NCBI GenBank assembly: GCA_050180015.1
Contig: JBFXEO010000212.1
Span: 1 to 5,137, forward strand
Source: JBFXEO01 sp050180015
Lineage (GTDB): Bacteria; Bacteroidota; Bacteroidia; Bacteroidales; Tenuifilaceae
Direction: 5' to 3'
Length of the DNA stretch: 5,137 bases
Translations under genes and position numbers: made by a program
Notes under the pieces: model-generated
What the model was told of the DNA's origin: nothing
Seen by the model: only the letters and a program-made list of their open reading frames with translations
Databases searched by the model: none
Shown: in pieces, positions 1 to 5,137 of the stretch
Position numbering within the stretch: the first letter of the stretch is position 1
How the letters are laid out: every line of letters starts with the position of its first letter

Positions 1-26
1 CCGATCTGCCCCCTAACTTTATGGCG

Positions 27-58
27 TTTGTATAGTCCATTATTTCTGACTATTTTTG
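27..58 (+). promoter_or_regulatory. Bacteroidota-type promoter of the 929-aa SPOR/PD40 gene
   Basis: TTTG at 27-30 is followed by a 20-base spacer and then TATTTTTG at 51-58. This is an exact match to the Bacteroidota primary-sigma pattern TTTG-N19-21-TAnnTTTG. Transcription should start near 63-67, giving a leader of about 55 nt before the ATG at 121. No Shine-Dalgarno sequence is visible just ahead of that ATG, as is usual in the phylum. Bases 1-26 may hold the tail of an upstream gene, because one forward frame ends in a TAA at 14-16, but too little is visible to call it. Confidence 0.65.
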
Positions 59-120
59 AATGATTTTAGTCAAAAGATGAACATCCGAGCAAATGTTTTT
101 AATATATCCAGCTGTTTGCT

Positions 121-2910
121 ATGAAGTATAGGGCGTATTTTATATTGCTGATATCCCTTAGCGCCGTGGGGGTTGCTTTGGCACAGGAGGTTGATGTAAA
201 TGTGTCATCGGGCAATTCAAAACGGCAGCGGGCCGATTCCTTATTTGAAAAACAGGATTTTGTGGCTGCCATCGCACTGTATAACGATTTGCTGGAGGAA
301 TACCCGCGCGATGCAAATCTCCAGTATTCATTGGGCGTAAGCTATTTGCTGGGCACAAGAAGGATGGATTTGGCGGTCAGTTACCTTACACAAGCATCAC
401 ATGCCGAGATCAACAACAAGGTTTACTTTTACCTGGCCGAGGCTTTACGTATGAGCTACAGGTTTAATGAGGCAATTGATTATTACAGGAGGTTTACAGT
501 TAGCGGAGGATCAAACGATGTAAAGAACGACGGAATTGAGCAACTTGTCAATTTATGCGAGAATGGCAGCTATTTAACCCGCTACGTATTTAGCCCGCAG
601 GTTCTCGATACTAGAATATTGCCGTCAACCGAGTTTTACAAGTTTTACTCCATTGCACCGGGCGATGGTTCATTCGTTGGTCTGCCATCCAATCTTTTAA
701 CTTCAGTAGATAAAAAGTACAACCATCAGTCAGTCGTATTTTACCCTAAAAATCCCTCTGCCGGGGATTATATCTACTTTTCAAGCTATGGCAGTACCAC
801 TTCGTATGGGAAGGATATTTTTAGAATTCAGCTGCAAGCTGATGGCTACTGGAGTAAGCCCGAAAACCTGGGCGATGCTGTAAATTCTAATCAGGACGAT
901 GACTATCCCTACATGTCGCCCGATGGCGCAACCCTTTACTTTGCTTCAAAGGGGCATTACGGTATGGGCGGTTACGACATTTACAAAACCGTTTACAATT
1001 CGGTTAGCAACAAGTGGAGCACACCGGAAAATTTAGGATTCCCGTTCAACTCGCCTTATGACGATTATTTGTTTGTTATCAGCGGAAACGATAGCCTTGC
1101 ATGTTTTACCACTACCCGGAACTACATGCTGGATACGGTTCAACTGGTGCTGGTAAAAAATGAGCTGAATCCCATTCGGCATTCTTTCAAAACATATTCT
1201 GAGTTAGATTCCATTTCATGCTTAAATTCAGGCCCTTTAGTTTTAGCTGAAGGTAAAGTAAAGGTCGAAGAAAAGGCTGTTGAAAACGAGGTTGATGTGT
1301 TGAGGGATCAAAAACCGGCATCGTTTAGCTCTGTTGAGAACGATCCTGAATATTCCAGGGTTATTGCCAAAGGATTTGCGGCACAAATGCGGGCCGATTC
1401 CTTAAGGGTTAAGCTGGAAAAATTACGCGAAGGTTTTGACCATATCTCCACTGCCGAAGAACGGAAAAGCCTGGAGGTCAATGTTGTAAAGGTTGAGGAC
1501 AGTATGCTTGCATCGCAAAAGGAGGCCGACCAGATGTTTGTAAGGGCAAGCCAGATCGAGCAGGAATACCTTACCGGGAAACGTAAACCCGCGGGTAAAG
1601 GCGATACCACCTTTGCTGCCGATAACCCCAAATTTATTTATCGGGCTCAGTTCTCTTCCACGGTTTTCCGAACCGACGAAATAGTTCGGCTGGAGCAGGC
1701 CGAGCAGCTGTACCCGCAGCTTGAAGCGGAGCGCGATAATACCATAGACCTTATGGAAAAATATAAGGTTTGCCTAAATAATAAGTCCGATTCAACTCAA
1801 AACAGCTGCGCAGCCCTACACGATCAAATGATATCGTCCATGGGGAAGTACAACAATTTACTGGGTAAGTATTTTGATAAAAAACACCCAATATATACCG
1901 ATTGCGTACATGTTGCACTAGTAAAAAGTGGCTCAACCGATGCTGCAACCCGCGATATTATTAACTTATCCGAGGCGCATTTTAGAACGGCAAGCACTAT
2001 TCTAAATAATTTAGGCGATGATGGCCAAGTCGAAAGCACGTTTGAAGCCTCATTGCTGCGCGAGTTGGGTTTGCTGAGGTTAGACCTTGCCTTTGCAAAA
2101 ATTTGGAGGTTGACACTGTTTGAACAGCAGGTTACCAGTAAAATAATACGGCTCGATAGGATTATATTTGGCTCCTCTCAGCTGCCAAACCACGAAGCAA
2201 GTACCAAATCGCAAAGTGTTGCCAAGGCTATACCTGAACCGCCTAAGTTAGAGCGGACGGAAAGTATCAAAAATATTCAGGCCATTTCATTTAAAGAAGA
2301 GGAACAAAATGACTTTAGAATTATAGACGGGCCTTTTTACAATGCCGAAAACCCTATCCCAATTAATTCCCCGTTACCCAACGGTGTAGTGTATAGAATA
2401 CAGGTAGGTGTTTATAGTGCAACTTTAGAACCCAGCTCCTTTAAGGGCATTGTTCCCGTTTATAGTGAGAAGGTTGGACGTCTAACCAAATACTTTGTAG
2501 GTAACTTTTCAAACCTTTCCAAAGCGGAGTCATCGTTGGCAGCAGCTAAATCCAAAGGATTTAAGGATGCCTTCATCGTTGCCTGGCTCAACGGTAAAAC
2601 AATTGTTCCTCAACGGGCAAAAGATTTAGAGGGTACAGGGCAATTACCCCCTGTAAAACCCACAGTAGAGGAATCCGGGAGAATTTATATTGTGCAAATT
2701 GGTGTTTATGATGGTGATTTGCCCGATGATGTAGCCAAAACAGTGAAAGCGCTTGCCCCAGGCAAGGACATTACACGTAATGATGATGCCCGGGGATTAA
2801 AAATATACTCTGTGGGAAACTTCTCATCGTTCGATGAAGCAATCCGGGTAAAAGATAATATGGTTGCAAGCGGTATTGTAAATGCAGTTGTAGTTCATAT
2901 TGATCTTTAG
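121..2910 (+). CDS. Exported TPR / PD40-repeat protein with tandem C-terminal SPOR domains
   Basis: This 929-aa protein probably acts in the periplasm as a peptidoglycan-associated scaffold; its exact role is unknown. Residues 1-21 form a signal peptide (K2/R4, hydrophobic core, A19-L20-A21 before Q22) with no lipobox Cys. Residues about 36-130 are TPR-like helical repeats. Residues about 204-335 carry PD40/WD40-like propeller strands, seen as two W-S-x-P-E-N-L-G motifs (W244 and the copy ending at G306), a Y-M-S-P-D-G segment at 264-269 and G-G-Y-D-I-Y at 283-288. Residues about 407-484 are charged and coiled-coil-like. Residues about 505-685 are helical and match no family I recognise. A Pro/Glu-rich linker leads to two SPOR domains at about 756-826 and 854-929, each with a Y-x-x-Q-x-G-V-Y strand and a V-G-N-F-S strand. 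SPOR domains bind glycan strands lacking stem peptides, often at division septa. TPR plus PD40 recalls the type IX secretion protein PorE, but that ends in an OmpA-like domain and no porP-type gene is visible here. The ATG at 121 is supported by the signal peptide and an in-frame stop at 100-102. Confidence 0.9.
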   Translation: MKYRAYFILLISLSAVGVALAQEVDVNVSSGNSKRQRADSLFEKQDFVAAIALYNDLLEEYPRDANLQYSLGVSYLLGTRRMDLAVSYLTQASHAEINNKVYFYLAEALRMSYRFNEAIDYYRRFTVSGGSNDVKNDGIEQLVNLCENGSYLTRYVFSPQVLDTRILPSTEFYKFYSIAPGDGSFVGLPSNLLTSVDKKYNHQSVVFYPKNPSAGDYIYFSSYGSTTSYGKDIFRIQLQADGYWSKPENLGDAVNSNQDDDYPYMSPDGATLYFASKGHYGMGGYDIYKTVYNSVSNKWSTPENLGFPFNSPYDDYLFVISGNDSLACFTTTRNYMLDTVQLVLVKNELNPIRHSFKTYSELDSISCLNSGPLVLAEGKVKVEEKAVENEVDVLRDQKPASFSSVENDPEYSRVIAKGFAAQMRADSLRVKLEKLREGFDHISTAEERKSLEVNVVKVEDSMLASQKEADQMFVRASQIEQEYLTGKRKPAGKGDTTFAADNPKFIYRAQFSSTVFRTDEIVRLEQAEQLYPQLEAERDNTIDLMEKYKVCLNNKSDSTQNSCAALHDQMISSMGKYNNLLGKYFDKKHPIYTDCVHVALVKSGSTDAATRDIINLSEAHFRTASTILNNLGDDGQVESTFEASLLRELGLLRLDLAFAKIWRLTLFEQQVTSKIIRLDRIIFGSSQLPNHEASTKSQSVAKAIPEPPKLERTESIKNIQAISFKEEEQNDFRIIDGPFYNAENPIPINSPLPNGVVYRIQVGVYSATLEPSSFKGIVPVYSEKVGRLTKYFVGNFSNLSKAESSLAAAKSKGFKDAFIVAWLNGKTIVPQRAKDLEGTGQLPPVKPTVEESGRIYIVQIGVYDGDLPDDVAKTVKALAPGKDITRNDDARGLKIYSVGNFSSFDEAIRVKDNMVASGIVNAVVVHIDL

Positions 2911-2930
2911 AAAAAAATGCTATATTAGCA
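2899..2930 (+). promoter_or_regulatory. Candidate clpS promoter overlapping a short palindrome
   Basis: TATATTAG at 2921-2928 is one base away from the TAnnTTTG element, with ATTG at 2899-2902 lying 18 bases upstream as a weak -33 element. The -7 element sits inside a perfect 5-bp dyad, TGCTA-TAT-TAGCA (2918-2930). If it is used, transcription would begin around 2934-2937 and leave a leader of only about 10-13 nt before the ATG at 2947. No terminator separates the upstream gene (stop at 2910) from clpS, so readthrough is also possible. Confidence 0.4.
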
Positions 2931-2946
2931 CCATAAATTGTTACCT

Positions 2947-3228
2947 ATGGGTCAACGTGAAAAAACATTTAGCCACGAGGAACAGCAGCAGGATGCCAAC
3001 GAACTCTACACGCTATTTTTGCACAACGACGAGGTGAACACTTTTGAGTTTGTTATTGAAACCCTTGTTGATGTTTGTCGGCATGAACCCAATCAAGCAG
3101 AGCAGTGTGCGCTTATCACTCACTTTAAAGGTAAGTGCGATGTAAAGCACGGCGAGTTTATTGAGCTGGAGTCCATGATGAACGAGTTAAACCGTAGGGG
3201 GTTAAGTGCCACAATCAATTTAAATTAA
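2947..3228 (+). CDS. clpS: ClpS, N-degron adaptor of the Clp protease
   Basis: ClpS is a small cytoplasmic adaptor. It binds proteins with destabilising N-terminal residues and hands them to the Clp AAA+ unfoldase (ClpA or ClpC) for degradation by ClpP. The 93-aa product has the family layout: a flexible polar N-terminal tail (about 1-18) and a compact core (about 20-92). Expected pocket features are visible: H26-N27-D28-E29 at the N-end binding loop, followed by V-N-T-F and the E-F-V-I-E-T-L helix, then H59-F-K-G-K-C64 matching the conserved H-Y-x-G-K-x-x-C stretch, and a C-terminal G-L-S-A-T-I strand. The E. coli loop has N-D-D, so the second acid is Glu here. I chose the ATG at 2947; an in-frame TTG at 2938 would add three residues but sits at or upstream of the likely transcript start. 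It is first in a cluster with nfeD (10-nt gap) and floA. No clp unfoldase gene is in view. Confidence 0.92.
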   Translation: MGQREKTFSHEEQQQDANELYTLFLHNDEVNTFEFVIETLVDVCRHEPNQAEQCALITHFKGKCDVKHGEFIELESMMNELNRRGLSATINLN

Positions 3229-3238
3229 TCCTTTTACA

Positions 3239-3712
3239 ATGACTCTTATCATTATTCTTATTGTTGTTGGGCTATTTCTTTTAGTTGCCGAGTTTCTCAT
3301 TATTCCGGGTGTAACGGTTGCAGGCATTGGCGGTTTTATTCTAATTATTCTTGGAATATACTCTGCTTACAGCCAGCATGGTACGGTTACGGGCCATATT
3401 ACGCTACTGTGTACTGCTGTTGCTTCAATTGCAACAATAGCCCTATCGTTGAGGGCAAAAACTTGGCGTTGGGTTATGCTTAATAATAGTATCGATTCAA
3501 AGGTAACGGATGATTACGATCAAGTGGTTAAACTTGGCGACGAAGGCGTTACCATTAGCCGTTTGGCACCAATGGGGAAAGCAAAAATCAATAATATTGT
3601 AGTTGAAGTTACCGCTTTAGGCGAACTAATAGACCCGCAATCTACCATTGAGGTTGTTAGGGTTGAAGGAAGTAAAATAACTGTTAAACTTAAAAATAGC
3701 GCTCATGAGTGA
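3239..3712 (+). CDS. nfeD: Short NfeD-family membrane protein with OB-fold domain, flotillin partner
   Basis: This 157-aa protein is a short-form NfeD protein, lacking the N-terminal ClpP-like serine-protease domain of the long forms. Residues about 2-23, 25-46 and 53-71 are three hydrophobic, likely membrane-spanning segments; the second is Gly-rich, as is common in the family. Residues about 100-153 form the small beta-barrel OB domain, with G100, G103 and the L109-x-P111-x-G113 motif, then V-x-V-T-A-L-G-E-L-I and a closing I-E-V-V-R-V-x-G-S-K-I-x-V-K-L pattern. NfeD proteins are encoded next to flotillins and associate with them in membrane microdomains; here floA follows directly and overlaps the stop by 8 nt (ATGAGTGA at 3705-3712), which suggests translational coupling. 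There is no clear Shine-Dalgarno before the ATG, and the gene lies 10 nt after clpS, so it is probably in the same transcript. The biochemical role of the OB domain is not settled. Confidence 0.88.
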   Translation: MTLIIILIVVGLFLLVAEFLIIPGVTVAGIGGFILIILGIYSAYSQHGTVTGHITLLCTAVASIATIALSLRAKTWRWVMLNNSIDSKVTDDYDQVVKLGDEGVTISRLAPMGKAKINNIVVEVTALGELIDPQSTIEVVRVEGSKITVKLKNSAHE

Positions 3713-4685
3713 AATAAGTATGTTAATGGTAATAATTGCCATAAGTATTGTTGGCCTATGGATTATTTTTTATTTTATCCCAATAGGATTATGGTTTCAA
3801 GCATTGATTTCTAGTGCTAGGGTTTCCTTAATTCAGCTCATTTTTATGAGATGGAGAAAGGTACCCCCCAGAGTTATCGTACAGGCATTAATTGAAGGAA
3901 CAAAGGCAGGCTTAAAGTTGAATAGCAACGAGATGGAAGCCCATTTCCTGGCCGGCGGTAGGGTTTCAAAGGTTGTCCACGCATTGGTTTCTGCACAAAA
4001 GGCAAATATCCCGCTAGATTTTAAAATGGCCACAGCCATTGACCTTGCGGGAAGAGATGTGTTTGAAGCGGTGCAAATGTCCGTTAACCCAAAAGTTATT
4101 AACACACCACCCGTAACCGCCGTTGCAAAGGATGGCATTCAGCTCATCACCAAGGCAAGGGTTACCGTAAGGGCAAATATTAAGCAGCTGGTTGGCGGTG
4201 CCGGCGAGGAAACAATTCTTGCCCGTGTTGGCGAGGGTATTGTAACTGCAATTGGTTCGTCGTTGAGCCACAAGGAGGTGCTTGAAAATCCCGATAAAAT
4301 TTCTAAGACCGTGCTGGGCAAGGGCCTCGATGCTGGCACGGCATTCGAAATTCTTTCCATTGATATTGCCGACATCGATATTGGCCGGAATATTGGTGCG
4401 GTGCTGCAAATGGATCAGGCCAATGCCGATAAAAATATAGCACAGGCTAAAGCGGAGGAACGTCGTGCAATGGCTGTTGCTTCGGAGCAGGAAATGAAAG
4501 CTAAAGCCCAGGAAGCACGGGCCAAAGTAATAGAGGCCGAAGCGCAAATTCCCATGGCTATGGCCGAAGCTTTCCGTAGCGGCAATCTCGGCATAATGGA
4601 CTACTACAGGCTAAAAAACATTGAGGCCGACACCTCCATGAGGGAAAATATTGCCAGGCCCGGAAACGATTCAAAAAAGAAATAG
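3705..4685 (+). CDS. floA: FloA, flotillin-like SPFH scaffold protein of membrane microdomains
   Basis: The 326-aa product closely resembles Bacillus subtilis FloA (YqfA; about 331 aa) along its whole length, as recalled from that family. Residues about 7-35 are a hydrophobic hairpin-like membrane anchor broken by P26. The SPFH/band-7-like core follows, with the family blocks A-I-D-L-A-G-R-D-V, M-S-V-N-P-K-V (125-131), the stretch from Q161 through G164-G165-A166-G167-E168-E169 and V-L-G-K-G-L-D-x-G-T-A-F-E-I-L-S-I-D-I-A-D. The region at about 237-295 is an Ala/Glu/Lys-rich coiled coil used for oligomerisation, and a G-N-x-G-x-M-D-Y segment precedes the basic tail K-K-K. FloA oligomerises at the inner membrane and organises functional microdomains. 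The ATG at 3705 aligns with the Bacillus start; ATG codons at 3720 and 3726 would cut into the anchor. Overlap with nfeD suggests coupled translation. A terminator begins 12 nt after the stop codon, so this is the last gene of the cluster. Confidence 0.95.
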   Translation: MSEISMLMVIIAISIVGLWIIFYFIPIGLWFQALISSARVSLIQLIFMRWRKVPPRVIVQALIEGTKAGLKLNSNEMEAHFLAGGRVSKVVHALVSAQKANIPLDFKMATAIDLAGRDVFEAVQMSVNPKVINTPPVTAVAKDGIQLITKARVTVRANIKQLVGGAGEETILARVGEGIVTAIGSSLSHKEVLENPDKISKTVLGKGLDAGTAFEILSIDIADIDIGRNIGAVLQMDQANADKNIAQAKAEERRAMAVASEQEMKAKAQEARAKVIEAEAQIPMAMAEAFRSGNLGIMDYYRLKNIEADTSMRENIARPGNDSKKK

Positions 4686-4696
4686 CGTTGGTGGTC

Positions 4697-4726
4697 AAAG
4701 GGGAGAAATTTTCTCCTCTTTTTTTT
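4697..4726 (+). terminator. Rho-independent terminator of the clpS-nfeD-floA cluster
   Basis: An 11-bp stem pairs 4697-4707 with 4711-4721 (core GGAGAA / TTCTCC, one G-T pair at 4701/4717) around a 3-base loop at 4708-4710. A run of T follows from 4719 to 4726. It starts 12 nt after the floA stop codon, in the usual place for an intrinsic terminator. Confidence 0.9.
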
Positions 4727-4734
4727 GATTATAT

Positions 4735-4765
4735 TTTGCACATACCGTATGTTTTTATACTTTTG
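4735..4765 (+). promoter_or_regulatory. Bacteroidota-type promoter of the tRNA-Ser/tRNA-Pro unit
   Basis: TTTG at 4735-4738, a 19-base spacer and TACTTTTG at 4758-4765 match TTTG-N19-21-TAnnTTTG exactly. It lies just after the floA terminator and points at the tRNA genes. Predicted transcription start is about 4770-4774, leaving a leader of about 115 nt before tRNA-Ser. A closer promoter around 4849-4878 (TTTG at 4849-4852) was considered, but its -7 region matches poorly. Confidence 0.6.
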
Positions 4766-4798
4766 TCCTGCTTTTCCAAAGCCTGTCTCTAGTAACGC

Positions 4799-4817
4799 GA
4801 TATTCTGTGGGAATATC
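4799..4817 (+). other. Hairpin in the leader of the tRNA transcript
   Basis: GATATTC at 4799-4805 and GAATATC at 4811-4817 form a perfect 7-bp inverted repeat around the 5-base loop TGTGG. It lies between the predicted promoter and tRNA-Ser and has no T-run after it, so it is not a standard terminator. It could be a processing site or a small-RNA structure, or a DNA-binding site, or simply chance. I found no convincing short reading frame in 4766-4887. Confidence 0.35.
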
Positions 4818-4887
4818 TAGGTTAAGAACAAATCTGCCGGTGGGTAAATTTGGATTGCATTGGTTAATACATGTTTAGTCGCTGATC

Positions 4888-4977
<90 letters not shown>

Positions 4978-4989
4978 AGTTGTTTTGTT

Positions 4990-5064
4990 CGGGGTGTAGC
5001 GCAGCCCGGTGAGCGCATCTGGTTTGGGACCAGAGGGTCGTGTGTTCGAATCACACCACCCCGA
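4990..5064 (+). tRNA. tRNA-Pro, anticodon UGG
   Basis: A complete 75-nt cloverleaf. The acceptor stem pairs CGGGGTG (4990-4996) with CACCCCG (5057-5063), with discriminator A at 5064. The D stem is GCGC/GCGC. The anticodon stem TCTGG/CCAGA (5018-5022 with 5030-5034) surrounds a loop carrying TGG at 5025-5027. The T arm is GTGTG/CACAC around TTCGAAT. CCA is not encoded. Only 13 nt separate it from tRNA-Ser, so both are probably cut from one precursor. UGG with a modified wobble U can read most or all proline codons. Confidence 0.97.
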
Positions 5065-5069
5065 CAAAC

Positions 5070-5101
5070 AAAAAGGGAACATCAGGCGGTGTTCCTTTTT
5101 T
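5070..5101 (+). terminator. Rho-independent terminator of the tRNA unit
   Basis: A 14-bp stem pairs 5070-5083 with 5088-5101, with core GGAACA / TGTTCC, two inner and one middle G-T pairs, and loop AGGC at 5084-5087. The T-rich 3' arm (5096-5101) continues into further T residues. The A-rich 5' arm means it could also stop transcription arriving on the opposite strand. It begins 6 nt after tRNA-Pro. Confidence 0.88.
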
Positions 5102-5109
5102 ATTTTTGA

Positions 5110-5117
5110 TATATTTG
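5110..5117 (+). promoter_or_regulatory. Possible -7 element for a gene running off the window
   Basis: TATATTTG at 5110-5117 matches TAnnTTTG exactly, and an ATG follows at 5131 with only two codons visible. No good TTTG/TTG element lies 19-21 bases upstream, which is inside the terminator hairpin, so this is a weak call. A second match, TATTTTTG at 5101-5108, overlaps the terminator tail. Confidence 0.25.
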
Positions 5118-5137
5118 AGTTTTGTTACCGATGGTTT

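Noticed and set aside
2..16. Possible 3' end of an upstream gene (frame ending in TAA at 14-16)
   Set aside because: Only four codons are visible before the stop, which cannot be told apart from chance.
121..183. Lipoprotein signal for the large protein
   Set aside because: No cysteine follows the hydrophobic core; A19-L20-A21 before Q22 fits signal peptidase I instead.
1308..2039. Three minus-strand reading frames of 65-107 aa inside the large gene
   Set aside because: They are shadows of the 929-aa coding frame with no domain pattern; the sense frame is clearly coding throughout.
2938..2946. TTG start for clpS, three codons upstream
   Set aside because: The ATG at 2947 fits the family better, and the TTG would lie at or ahead of the likely transcript start.
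4014..4547. 177-aa reading frame on the minus strand inside floA
   Set aside because: It lies wholly opposite the strongly conserved floA gene, has a low-complexity composition rich in Cys, Asn and Phe, and shows no recognisable family or start signal.
4770..4782. GCTTT-TCC-AAAGC mini-hairpin after the tRNA promoter
   Set aside because: It is only 5 bp, AT-rich, and partly at or before the predicted transcript start, so it is probably chance.

Overview
The window looks like ordinary chromosomal DNA of a member of the Bacteroidota, probably a Bacteroidales/Marinilabiliales-type organism. Three things point that way. The promoters fit the Bacteroidota pattern TTTG-N19/20-TAnnTTTG. Start codons lack clear Shine-Dalgarno sequences. 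The protein families are typical of the phylum: a TPR/PD40 periplasmic protein and a short ClpS with a phylum-like HNDxVNTF motif. All genes found lie on the + strand.

Layout. Positions 1-120 hold a well-formed promoter and a leader of about 55 nt. Positions 121-2910 encode a large exported protein of 929 aa, with a signal peptide, TPR repeats, PD40/beta-propeller-like repeats, a long helical middle region and two C-terminal SPOR domains. After a 36-nt gap comes a compact three-gene cluster: clpS (N-degron adaptor of Clp protease), a short NfeD-family membrane protein, and floA (flotillin-like SPFH protein). nfeD and floA overlap by 8 nt, and the cluster ends in a strong intrinsic terminator at 4697-4726. 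A second consensus promoter (4735-4765) precedes a leader of about 115 nt and a tandem tRNA pair, tRNA-Ser(GCU) and tRNA-Pro(UGG). That unit ends in its own terminator (5070-5101). The last 36 bases may hold the promoter and first codons of a further gene.

How the genes fit together. NfeD and FloA are a well-known pair, since NfeD-type OB-fold membrane proteins accompany flotillins in membrane microdomains. ClpS just upstream puts protein quality control in the same probable transcript. The large SPOR protein probably works in the periplasm on peptidoglycan, so the protein-coding part of the window has a cell-envelope and proteostasis flavour, but a functional link between it and the clpS cluster is only inferred. 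I saw no mobile element, CRISPR array, phage gene or defence system. The most unusual item is the domain architecture of the 929-aa protein, particularly its unrecognised helical middle.
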